Source: an uncultured Chloroflexota bacterium
Lineage (GTDB): Bacteria > Chloroflexota > Anaerolineae > Anaerolineales > Anaerolineaceae
DNA length: 8,721 nt
Assembly: GCA_902795255.1 (NCBI GenBank)
Contig: CADBKS010000122.1
Span: 1-8,721 of the forward strand
Direction: 5' to 3'
Part shown: one piece after another, positions 1 through 5,484 of the stretch
Layout of the letters: the number at the start of each line of letters is the position of its first letter
Position numbering within the stretch: position 1 is the stretch's first letter
Notes under the pieces: model-generated
The model's database searches: none
Seen by the model: only the letters and a program-made list of their open reading frames with translations
What the model was told of the DNA's origin: nothing
Program-made: the position numbers and the translations under genes

Positions 1-18
1 GACCGCGCGGCAAAGTGA
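1..18 (+). CDS. C-terminal end of an upstream gene, possibly an AMP-forming adenylation enzyme (partial)
   Basis: Only the last codons are visible. Frame 1 reads D-R-A-A-K followed by TGA at 16-18. The tail of adenylation domains carries an A10 motif of the form NGK-x-DR, often followed by A-A, so this reading fits an amino-acid- or acyl-activating ligase, the usual partner of a free carrier protein such as the next gene. An alternative is frame 3, which reads P-R-G-K-V-N before a TAA at 39-41. Frame 1 is preferred because it leaves the next ribosome binding site intergenic. Very little sequence supports either reading. Confidence 0.35.
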   Translation, partial: DRAAK

Positions 19-42
19 ACTTATGGATGAGGAGATCATAAA

Positions 43-270
43 ATGGAAAAATTACTGAATATCCTGAAAAGCATCCGCCCGGATGTCGATTTCGCCAATG
101 AAAAGAAGCTTATTGATGAAGGGATCCTCGACTCGTTCGACATCATTTCGATCGTCGGAGAGCTGAATGATGCCTATGATATTGAGATCGATGTCGATGA
201 CCTGGAACCCGCAAACTTCAACACGGTTGAGGCAATGCTCGAACTGATCGAAAAGCTGCAGAACGAATAA
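43..270 (+). CDS. Stand-alone acyl/aminoacyl carrier protein (DltC-like)
   Basis: This is a 75-residue acidic protein with the size and four-helix pattern of a phosphopantetheine carrier protein. The attachment motif D-S-F-D is at residues 30-33, with Ser31 as the expected 4'-phosphopantetheine site. It follows the L-I-D-E-G-I-L stretch that precedes this serine in DltC-type D-alanyl carrier proteins. The C-terminal half (around I-D-V-D-D-L-E-P, residues 49-56) is typical of carriers paired with discrete adenylation enzymes. It would hold an activated acyl or aminoacyl group as a cytosolic thioester. The ATG at 43 has a GGAG at 31-34, 8 nt upstream. A terminator follows directly, so it is probably the last gene of its operon. 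The cargo cannot be told from sequence. A DltC role needs dltA/dltB neighbours, which lie outside the window. Confidence 0.88.
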   Translation: MEKLLNILKSIRPDVDFANEKKLIDEGILDSFDIISIVGELNDAYDIEIDVDDLEPANFNTVEAMLELIEKLQNE

Positions 271-287
271 GATCTTACAGATCAACG

Positions 288-322
288 AAAAGCGGGCGGT
301 TTCGGAAAAGAGCCCGTTTTTT
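288..322 (+). terminator. Rho-independent terminator after the carrier protein gene
   Basis: CGGGC at 293-297 pairs with GCCCG at 312-316. The flanking A-run (288-291) can extend the stem against the T6 tract at 317-322. The loop is about 14 nt and contains a small TTTCGGAAA palindrome. It lies 18 bp after the carrier protein stop codon and separates it from the phosphodiesterase gene. Confidence 0.7.
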
Positions 323-373
323 GATCATATGCCGGGCCCGGATTGCCGGGGTGGATAGAAACGGAGACGGAAT

Positions 374-1528
374 ATGGGAAAAAAACTGCTGCTGGTCAGT
401 TTTGACGCGGTCGGGTCGGATGAATTGTCTGTTTTGCGGGAACTGCCGAACTTTAAGCGGATCTTTGCGGGCGGACGGGTCTTTCCGGATCTGAAGACGG
501 TCTTTATTTCCAACACCTATCCGGTGCACGCGTCGATCGCGACCGGCACCGTTCCCGGAAAGCACGGGCTGATCTCCAATGTGATGCTGCAGCCGGAGCG
601 TGTGAAACCCTGGTGGAACTATGACAGCCGTCTGCTGCAGCAGGAACCGATCTGGCAGAAGGCTGCGAAGAAGGGTCTGAAGACAGCCGCGGTGATGTGG
701 CCTGTGACTGCCTGCGCGAAGGGCATCTGCTGGAATGTTCCGGAGATCATGGCGCGCGAAGGGGAAACCCAGGTGATCGCCAATCTCCGCTGCGGATCGA
801 AGATCCCCCAGATCATTTCCTATATCCTGCACCGGAAGCTGCTGCGCGGCATTGAACAGCCGGAACGGGACCGTTTTGCTGCCGCTTCCATGCTGGACGC
901 GATCCATATTATTCATCCGGACCTGATGCTGATGCACCTGACGGCATATGACTCCCTCTGCCATGCATTCGGCCGCGGTTCCGAACAGACGATGACTGCT
1001 CTGCGGGAAATGGACACGAATCTGGGTGCTCTGGCGGATGCTTCCGGCCCGGATACCGCGGTGATCGTATTTTCGGATCATGCCCAGCTGAATGTGCATA
1101 CGGCGGTGGATCCGAACCGCATCCTCGAGATGTTCGGTTACCTCACTTATCATGAGAACGGCACAGTGACGGATGAGCGGGCGGTATTCCAGAACTGCGA
1201 CGGCAGTTCATTCCTTTTCAACCGGACACTGGATGAAGACCTGGTCAGTCTGGTGCGGGACGCGGCGCTCGCGGATCCTGCCGTCGAACGGCTGCTGACG
1301 GATGCGGAGATGGAAGAGTCCGGGTATGCCGGAAAAGCCGCTTTCGGAATCTGTGCGAAGCCAGGTTATTATTTCAAAGCCACCAATGATGAAAAAGCGA
1401 CGCATGGTTATCCGACAGATTATCCGGATTACCGTGTGTTCTTCGCGGTGTCCGAACCGCAGCCGGCTCCGGAAACACAGAGCATCCTGGAAGTGACGAA
1501 GACTGCGCTGCGCCTGCTGGGGCTCTGA
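374..1528 (+). CDS. Alkaline phosphatase superfamily protein, type I phosphodiesterase / nucleotide pyrophosphatase type
   Basis: This 384-residue protein belongs to the alkaline-phosphatase-like metalloenzymes (phosphodiest / NPP family). All expected two-zinc ligands are visible: Asp11 in S-F-D-A, the nucleophile Thr48 in S-N-T-Y-P, Asp193 and His197 in D-S-L-C-H, Asp235-His236 in F-S-D-H, and His344 in T-H-G. The A-T-G-T-V-P-G-K-H-G stretch (56-65) follows the nucleophile as in nucleotide pyrophosphatases. There is no signal peptide or membrane helix, so it should act in the cytoplasm on a phosphodiester or phosphomonoester that cannot be named here. The start has GGAG at 363-366, spaced 7 nt. 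The gene is separated from the carrier protein by a terminator, so it probably has its own promoter. The residue set is complete and the gene looks intact. Confidence 0.9.
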   Translation: MGKKLLLVSFDAVGSDELSVLRELPNFKRIFAGGRVFPDLKTVFISNTYPVHASIATGTVPGKHGLISNVMLQPERVKPWWNYDSRLLQQEPIWQKAAKKGLKTAAVMWPVTACAKGICWNVPEIMAREGETQVIANLRCGSKIPQIISYILHRKLLRGIEQPERDRFAAASMLDAIHIIHPDLMLMHLTAYDSLCHAFGRGSEQTMTALREMDTNLGALADASGPDTAVIVFSDHAQLNVHTAVDPNRILEMFGYLTYHENGTVTDERAVFQNCDGSSFLFNRTLDEDLVSLVRDAALADPAVERLLTDAEMEESGYAGKAAFGICAKPGYYFKATNDEKATHGYPTDYPDYRVFFAVSEPQPAPETQSILEVTKTALRLLGL

Positions 1529-1699
1529 TTCCGCGAATATTCTTCCCGGTCGCGGCCTTGCTCCGGGCCGTCATTAAACTGCCGGAAATTCTGCCGATCG
1601 GGGGCGCTTCACGCAGTGAATGATGAATGATGAACAGAAGCGGTGACGCTACACGCAGCACCGGTAACTGTCCTCACGGCTTTTGTGGTACATGCAGTG
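1529..1699. other. Intergenic stretch with short repeats
   Basis: No gene is supported here. A weak hairpin (CGGCC/GGCCG around 1550-1567) lacks a T-tract and is a poor terminator. At about 1607-1635 there is TTCAC-GCA-GTGAA followed by a short tandem of GAATGAT units. Related pieces (TGCAGTGAA, GCAGTGAACAGTGG) recur just downstream at 1692-1706. Similar AT-rich short tandems border four-helix-bundle genes in some clostridia, as I recall it, which fits the pseudogene beside it. Confidence 0.4.
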
Positions 1700-2091
1700 A
1701 ACAGTGGATCCCTGTCTGATTCATTGAAGTTCATTTTTATCGTTTTTGCAGCGGCGGCGAGGCCCGTATCAGTTCCATGCAGTCGCTGCTTATACTTTAC
1801 AGAAGCTTTTCTGTCAATATCGTCTGCTTCATGAAGCAATTCCGGCCGTTATTGAGTTTCAGAGCACTCTTTCAATGCGACAGATGCTTTCGCCGGAAAC
1901 GCCTTTTTGCTGAAAGCATCATATGCTGCTTCTGCCGTATCGGCTCCCATACTTGTTCCGCTTTTCAGGATTTGTTTGGGCAGGATTTTCATCTTACAAA
2001 TTATTATTCACAGTCTGATCATACGGATGGCGAAGGCTTTGCTTTTTTTTGCCGGACTTTCCAAGCTGAAAACCGCCTGATCCAATTGCAC
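1700..2091 (-). pseudogene. Decayed four-helix-bundle protein (S23 / 23S rRNA intervening-sequence protein family)
   Basis: Read on the minus strand, conserved blocks of the S23/IVP four-helix-bundle family appear in order. First is K-A-F-A-I-R-M-I-R-L, then an in-frame TGA (2008-2010) where the family usually has Tyr. Then L-P-K-Q-I-L-K-S-G-T-S-M-G-A and A-L-K-E-C-S-E-T-Q, ending in TAA (1849-1851). The same frame goes on with E-L-L-H-E-A-D-D-I-D. The next block, S-I-S-S-D-C-M-E-L-I-R, is in a different frame (1761-1796), and the frame then returns for A-A-A-A-K-T-I-K. Two stops and two compensating shifts in about 390 bp mark it as broken. Limits are approximate; a GTG at 2089-2091 is the most upstream possible start before an in-frame stop. 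Family members are small basic proteins, some encoded within rRNA insertions and some linked to retroelements (Avd). Confidence 0.72.
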
Positions 2092-2137
2092 CCAGTGAGT
2101 CTGACGCTATTGATCAGCAGCGTAAATTACTTACTGC

Positions 2138-3196
2138 TCACTGTCTGTAGTGGATGTAGTAGATCGGCAGTCTGGCCCAGTCGAGAAGGTACCAGGTGGC
2201 CCAGGAGAAGATGTTGTAGATCCGGCGGTCAGCGCCGACGGCGATGCCGCGGAGCCCGTAGCTTTGGGCGGTCATCAGGATGCGGACTGCGTGGAAGTCC
2301 TGGGAGACGAAGATCACTTCGTCCTTCCCGAAGATGTTTTTGGCGTTCCAGCAGCTTTCGGCAGTGTGGATCCCGGCGTTGTCGGCCAGAATGGCGCTCT
2401 CCGGGACGCCGGCATCGGCTGCCAGTTTGACCATGGCGTCGACTTCATTCCGGCTGCCGTCGGAGTTGTCCCCGCTCATGATCATTTCATCGATCACGCC
2501 TTTCTGATAGAGTTCGACAGCCGTCGCGACCCGGTCCACCAGAACCGCGGAAGGAGCCCCGTTCAGATAGATCCCCGCCCCGAAAACCAGCGCGGTGCGC
2601 GGGGCGTCCGCGGGAACGTTGTCAACGTTGTATTTCAGCGGGCGGTAGCGGAGGTTGATGGCCAGTGCGGCTGCGAAATAGAGCACGATCGCCCCTGCGA
2701 TTGCAATGAGAAGGATGCGGAGCGCTTTGACTTCTTTCGTCCAGTAAACCAGCGCGGTGAGGTTGGTCCAGATCAGGCGCCAAACCGCGAAGAAGACCGC
2801 GTAGGAGGTCAGGTACCAGATGAGGGTCCCGAGCCCGAAACGGTAAAAATAGGACTGCGAATGCAGGATGTGCCGCCAGTAGAAGGCCTGCCAGAGACAG
2901 GCAAATACGGCGGTGATCCCCCATACGGCCAGCAGCTTCCACGGCTTCTGCCAGGCGATCAGCCGGTCGATCAGTTTCGGAAGCTCCTTCAGCGGGACCG
3001 GCCGGATATCCTTCGGAAAAGCGCTGTACAGCCTGAAGGCCGCAGCCAGGATGAACCAGAGCACCGCCGCCGGCAGGATCATGCAGAGAATGTGGCGGAC
3101 CGTCCCGGATTCCCAGATGCCGACGCCCGCGTAAAAGCCCATGACAAAAACAAGGAGAAAATCTCCGATCAGCATAAATAATAATTCCATACTCAT
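2138..3196 (-). CDS. Multi-pass membrane protein with C-terminal DUF218 domain (SanA/YdcF/ElyC type)
   Basis: This is a 352-residue protein. The first 180 residues contain about five or six hydrophobic helices (roughly 4-27, 35-57, 88-108, 120-152 as one or two, and 158-181). The C-terminal half is a DUF218 domain with V-F-G-A-G (204-208), S-G-D (241-243), an A-D-N-A-G-I-H-T-A-E-S block (271-281) and S-Q-D-F-H-A-V-R (298-305). SanA, ElyC and YdcF relatives are tied to envelope integrity, vancomycin exclusion and lipid-carrier homeostasis; their chemistry is unresolved. SanA itself has one N-terminal helix, so the long membrane part here is unusual for that branch. No convincing ribosome binding site precedes the ATG at 3196, and ATGs at 3190 and 3175 are possible alternatives. 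It stands alone on the minus strand; no clear terminator was seen after it. Confidence 0.87.
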   Translation of the reverse strand: MSMELLFMLIGDFLLVFVMGFYAGVGIWESGTVRHILCMILPAAVLWFILAAAFRLYSAFPKDIRPVPLKELPKLIDRLIAWQKPWKLLAVWGITAVFACLWQAFYWRHILHSQSYFYRFGLGTLIWYLTSYAVFFAVWRLIWTNLTALVYWTKEVKALRILLIAIAGAIVLYFAAALAINLRYRPLKYNVDNVPADAPRTALVFGAGIYLNGAPSAVLVDRVATAVELYQKGVIDEMIMSGDNSDGSRNEVDAMVKLAADAGVPESAILADNAGIHTAESCWNAKNIFGKDEVIFVSQDFHAVRILMTAQSYGLRGIAVGADRRIYNIFSWATWYLLDWARLPIYYIHYRQ

Positions 3197-3203
3197 AAGC
3201 TGA

Positions 3204-3209
3204 ATTATA
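3204..3209 (-). promoter_or_regulatory. TATAAT -10 box immediately upstream of the DUF218 gene
   Basis: On the minus strand a perfect TATAAT lies 7 nt before the ATG at 3196. Transcription starting at the usual distance would begin at or next to the A of the start codon, giving a leaderless mRNA. This agrees with the absence of a Shine-Dalgarno sequence. No good -35 hexamer is visible at 16-18 bp, so the promoter is only a candidate. Confidence 0.4.
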
Positions 3210-3295
3210 ACTACGGAAACCTGAAATCCGGATCACGGGTCTGCTTATATGTTATTCCCCGAGAAGAGCTTATCTTGATATGCTCCTGGCGGAAA

Positions 3296-3310
3296 CCCTG
3301 CACCGCAGGG
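3296..3310. repeat. Short perfect inverted repeat
   Basis: CCCTGC (3296-3301) and GCAGGG (3305-3310) are separated by ACC. The hairpin sits in the 371-bp gap between the divergent DUF218 and DUF4365-like genes. There is no T-tract on either side, so it is not a good terminator. The rest of the gap (3240-3340) shows nothing recognisable. Confidence 0.4.
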
Positions 3311-3340
3311 GAAACTGCTCTCTGGACGTTGAATGAAAAA

Positions 3341-3480
3341 AATGAGTCAAAAAGAACCGTCCCCTTTGACTCATGAATGAAAACGTGGTGAAAATCACAA
3401 GTCCGGATCCTGATTTATTACTAATAGGTGACAGTCATCGGAGTGGGGTGTGCTAAAATAGCAAATATATTTTCGTTGAG
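3341..3480 (+). repeat. Direct repeat copy A (about 140 bp), with palindrome and promoter motif
   Basis: This stretch matches 5061-5203 over its whole length with scattered substitutions and a few small gaps. In order it contains a perfect 10-bp inverted repeat (3342-3351 with 3365-3374, sharing TGAGTCA/TGACTCA) around a 13-nt loop AAGAACCGTCCCC, the conserved TCATGAATGAAAACG, an AAATCAC block, ATAGGTGACA, and the conserved end GTGCTAAAATAGCAAATAT. AAGAACCGTCCCC-type hairpins are common dispersed intergenic repeats in clostridia, as I recall it. It lies upstream of the DUF4365-like gene and may supply its promoter. Confidence 0.85.
3451..3459 (+). promoter_or_regulatory. Extended -10 promoter motif in repeat copy A
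   Basis: TGCTAAAAT matches the extended -10 form TGnTAnAAT. A weak -35-like GTGACA lies about 20 bp upstream, longer than optimal spacing. The element is conserved exactly in repeat copy B (5172-5180), although bases around it vary. It would drive the gene starting at 3568 with a leader of roughly 100 nt. Confidence 0.4.
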
Positions 3481-3567
3481 TATGAGACTGATATTATAAA
3501 ATAAACTTGTTTGTTTTAAATAAATTATATTGAAGAAATGCTACGCAGATGAGGAACCGAACATATC

Positions 3568-4035
3568 ATGCCGAGAACAAGTTGGAGCGAATTATCATCG
3601 ATGCAATTGGGCAGATACGCTGAGTATTATGCCAAGATGGAGTTCACATCATATGGTTTCGATGTTTATACATCTGAGGTCGATGATCACGGTATTGATT
3701 TTATTGCCAAAAGCCAAACCGGTGTATTTTATGAAGTTCAGGTCAAATCAGTACGAAATGATAATTATGTTTTCATAAGAAAAGACAAAATCGATCTCGA
3801 TGAACATCACCTCGTTTGCTATATTCGTTTTATTGACGGAGAACTGCCCGATTGCTATGTATTTCCGTCTACAGTGTTCAAACGGCCTGATGGTTCACTT
3901 TTCACATCACGAGATTATGAGGGTTTAAAAAGCAAGCCCGAGTATGGAATCAGCACAAAGAAAAAAACAAATCGGGACGAGCTTCAAAAATACCGTGCTG
4001 ACATATCTCTCAAAGAGCTAAATACGAGCGTCTAA
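3568..4035 (+). CDS. DUF4365-like protein with PD-(D/E)XK nuclease-type core
   Basis: This is a 155-residue protein. The N-terminal half shows the PD-(D/E)XK arrangement: a helix with Glu19 (Y-A-E-Y-Y-A), then H-G-I-D-F (Asp44) and a strand F-Y-E-V-Q-V-K-S with Glu56, Gln58 and Lys60. These would be the acidic metal ligands and catalytic lysine of a nuclease-like fold, as in DUF4365 and related proteins. Activity and target are unknown. There is no signal peptide or membrane segment. The ATG at 3568 has GAGGA at 3551-3555, 12 nt away, a slightly long but usable spacing. Codons are AT-rich, unlike the GC-rich genes at both ends of the window, which suggests transfer. It lies between the two 140-bp repeats. 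A stand-alone DUF4365 protein can be an accessory or defence gene; no methylase or other partner is visible. Confidence 0.72.
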   Translation: MPRTSWSELSSMQLGRYAEYYAKMEFTSYGFDVYTSEVDDHGIDFIAKSQTGVFYEVQVKSVRNDNYVFIRKDKIDLDEHHLVCYIRFIDGELPDCYVFPSTVFKRPDGSLFTSRDYEGLKSKPEYGISTKKKTNRDELQKYRADISLKELNTSV

Positions 4036-4196
4036 CTTGGATACAAAATTACAAAAGCGATACAGTTGATACTTGCTCACAATGATGTAGATCATTCCCA
4101 TAAGAGGAACATTTTCGATTTTGGCCTGTTTGTGGGAAGAAGCTTAGTGATCATCCTTTTATTTCTCTCTCATAATGAGGATTTCGGAGAACGAAA

Positions 4197-4631
4197 ATGA
4201 TGGCGGAAAATTACGAGAATCTGAATTACAACATCGAAAGCCATGAATATGAGGACCAGATGACGGAAGAAGCATGGTCCTGTTACGCCGGCGATTACAC
4301 GGCTGAGTTCCTGGAAAATTTTACCGACGGGGACTGGGAGCAGCTGTATCGGGAGCTGCCGAAAAAATCCGTTCTGTGGCAGAAGCGGTTCGTGGACTGT
4401 GTCCCCGAGACAGTGGGACCGTGTGAACTGAAAGCTCTGCGGATGATTGCGGAGGGGACGGAGGACACGGACCTTTTTGGGAATGTGATCGGCATCCTTA
4501 GTGATCAGGACCTAGGCGCCGCCGATGGGCTCGGCCCGATCTTTGATAAAGCCGAAAGGATGCTCCCGCTCGCAGAGCATTACCTCAAACCGTACATCCG
4601 CCGGTTCCTGGAAAAGAGACCGGGCGCCTGA
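4197..4631 (+). CDS. Hypothetical acidic protein, 144 residues
   Basis: I do not recognise this protein. It is strongly acidic at the N-terminus (many Glu and Asp in residues 3-40), rich in Trp and Tyr (for example W-S-C-Y-A-G-D-Y and D-W-E-Q-L-Y), and becomes basic only at the very end. It appears soluble and mostly helical, with no signal peptide, membrane helix or metal motif. Small acidic proteins like this are sometimes immunity proteins or antitoxins, but no toxin partner is visible and that is not a call. The ATG at 4197 has GGAG at 4186-4189, 7 nt upstream; the ATG at 4200 is an alternative. Codon use is GC-rich and unlike the preceding gene, so the two probably have different histories. 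An elaborate hairpin follows the stop codon. Confidence 0.72.
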   Translation: MMAENYENLNYNIESHEYEDQMTEEAWSCYAGDYTAEFLENFTDGDWEQLYRELPKKSVLWQKRFVDCVPETVGPCELKALRMIAEGTEDTDLFGNVIGILSDQDLGAADGLGPIFDKAERMLPLAEHYLKPYIRRFLEKRPGA

Positions 4632-4639
4632 GTCGGGAC

Positions 4640-4701
4640 GGCCTGTTTTCTCTGACTCTGAAGTGAGTCAGCGGAACAGGCCGATCTGACTCAACAGAGA
4701 A
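4640..4701 (+). promoter_or_regulatory. Structured 3' region with two mutually exclusive hairpins
   Basis: Fold 1 pairs GGCCTGTT (4640-4647) with AACAGGCC (4675-4682), enclosing CTGACTC (4652-4658) paired with GAGTCAG (4665-4671). Fold 2 pairs TTCTCTG (4648-4654) with CAGAGAA (4695-4701), enclosing TGAGTCAG (4664-4671) paired with CTGACTCA (4686-4693). The folds share bases and cannot coexist. No T-tract follows, so a standard terminator is not supported. It starts 9 nt after the stop codon at 4631. Confidence 0.6.
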
Positions 4702-4709
4702 GCCCCCCG

Positions 4710-4734
4710 CGAACCGGTTCCGGCGCCCGGTTCG
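4710..4734. repeat. GC-rich inverted repeat
   Basis: CGAACCGG (4710-4717) and CCGGTTCG (4727-4734) form a perfect 8-bp stem with a 9-nt loop. There is no T-tract. It lies between the structured 3' region and the degenerate SHOCT-like ORF and may be a remnant of an element end. Confidence 0.45.
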
Positions 4735-4767
4735 TGCGGCTATGATCCCCCGCTTCGGAACTCCCGT

Positions 4768-5028
4768 ATGCTGATATCAGAGGATGCGTTCGGCCGGGAG
4801 ATGCATTATCAGTTGGTGAAGCATTTTGTCAGCATCATGCTTCCGGAGGGCTTGATCACTGAAGTTGAATGCTGCCATGTTGAATTGAAATTTCGGGATA
4901 AATACAAACTGCTGATCGGCATACTTCTAAGCGGTAAATACATAATGTTGCCCTCAAGTCGGATCGATATATTCATCAGCAGAAAAGACAGGGGCCATCG
5001 CCGTGATATTCCGCATGTTTTTCCCTGA
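4768..5028 (+). pseudogene. Orphan, probably degenerate SHOCT-like small protein of a mobile element
   Basis: This open frame of 86 codons has a central part resembling the small SHOCT-like proteins often found just upstream of serine recombinase genes in clostridial elements. An N-terminal helix with Y-Q-L-V-K-H-F is followed by M-L-P-E-G-L-I-T-E (residues 24-32). In the family this leads into a Glu-rich turn, and a K-Y-x-P-x-x-G-x-L motif comes later. Here that motif appears as K-Y-K-L-L-I-G-I-L with the proline lost, and the usual acidic turn is E-V-E-C-C. The start lacks a ribosome binding site, and no recombinase follows; repeat copy B begins 32 bp after the stop. I read it as a relic of an excised or decayed element. 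An intact divergent gene or a chance frame is possible. Confidence 0.45.
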
Positions 5029-5060
5029 CATTATATATATTTGGAATTCACGCAGCTTAA

Positions 5061-5203
5061 AATGAGTCGAGAAGAACCGTCTCTTTTAACTCATGAATGA
5101 AAACGAGTTGAAAATCACAAATCTGGATTCTGATTTGTTACTTATAGGTGACAAACATCGATGTGAGAGTGTGCTAAAATAGCAAATATGTATTCTCGTT
5201 GAG
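5061..5203 (+). repeat. Direct repeat copy B (about 143 bp)
   Basis: This is the second copy of the element at 3341-3480, in the same orientation. The palindrome is weaker here: ATGAGT (5062-5067) still pairs with ACTCAT (5089-5094), and GAG/CTC (5069-5071, 5081-5083) partly restores the stem, while AAGAACCGT is kept in the loop. TCATGAATGAAAACG, AAAATCACAA, ATAGGTGACA and GTGCTAAAATAGCAAATAT are conserved. It precedes the decayed gene and the TM2/radical SAM operon. Confidence 0.85.
5172..5180 (+). promoter_or_regulatory. Extended -10 promoter motif in repeat copy B
   Basis: TGCTAAAAT is identical to the motif in copy A, with GTGACA about 21 bp upstream. If active it would transcribe the gene remnant and the TM2/radical SAM operon from about 300 bp upstream. 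Confidence 0.4.
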
Positions 5204-5238
5204 GAAGCAGATTAAGAAAAAGATGAAAAGGATCTAAT

Positions 5239-5484
5239 ATGAGTGTGGAAAAGAAGGAGAACTCCATTTAGGCGATGGCGTCCTTGATTCGGCTACCACT
5301 TCAATATATCTGCTAAACTTCTGATGATCTAAGCCAAGCTTTTACAAGGTTTTTTCAAATTACTCCACCTTTGATGCCTCAATGAATCTCCATTACGTGA
5401 GAATCGGCTTTATCCGACCAAGGAAGAAGCGGCAACCTCTATAAAGAAATGATAAACAAATATAGAAAAAAGGAATTGCTATGA
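5239..5484 (+). pseudogene. Frameshifted remnants of an unidentified gene, possibly with an AraC-type HTH tail
   Basis: Four short frames hand over to each other in order. After ATG 5239 (M-S-V-E-K), one frame gives G-D-G-V-L-D-S and ends at 5322-5324. Another, starting near 5320, gives D-D-L-S-Q-A-F-T-R-F-F and ends at 5383-5385. A third from 5384 gives R-E-N-R-L-Y-P-T-K-E-E-A and ends at 5450-5452. A fourth gives K-E-M-I-N-K-Y-R-K-K and ends at 5482-5484, overlapping the ATG of the next gene by ATGA, as the last codon of an operon gene would. L-S-Q-A-F-T-R-F-F resembles the second HTH of AraC regulators, but the match is short. This is a reading of decay; random short frames are the alternative. 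Confidence 0.35.

Noticed and set aside
275..1153. 292-codon frame on the minus strand opposite the phosphodiesterase
   Set aside because: It is a shadow. The plus strand carries the full metal-ligand set and a good ribosome binding site; the antisense product is Arg/His/Gln-rich with no motif.
374..1528. Sulfatase as a target for the radical SAM/SPASM enzyme (anSME-type maturation)
   Set aside because: The nucleophile position is Thr48 in S-N-T-Y-P, not the Cys/Ser of a sulfatase C/S-x-P-x-R motif, and the genes are about 4.5 kb apart with opposite-strand genes between.
1777..2430. 217-codon plus-strand frame crossing the 2138 boundary
   Set aside because: Its second half is an Arg/Ser/Gly-rich shadow of the DUF218 gene, and its first half is opposite the S23/IVP pseudogene. 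No ribosome binding site or motif.
2150..3181. Long open frame of 343 codons on the plus strand opposite the DUF218 gene
   Set aside because: It is a GC-rich antisense shadow. Its translation is low-complexity Asp/Gly/Pro/Arg-rich, while the minus strand has clear membrane helices and DUF218 motifs.
3530..3778. 82-codon frame starting 38 bp before the DUF4365-like gene
   Set aside because: It overlaps the PD-(D/E)XK-like frame in another phase and lacks recognisable motifs. The frame from 3568 contains the ordered catalytic-type residues.
4036..4196. Possible gene or riboswitch between the DUF4365-like and acidic protein genes
   Set aside because: Only a loose ATCCT/AGGAT pair and AT-rich sequence are visible; no frame, aptamer-like core or terminator could be supported.
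3341..5203. CRISPR array
   Set aside because: Only two repeat copies, about 140 bp long and 1.6 kb apart; no short regularly spaced repeats or cas genes.
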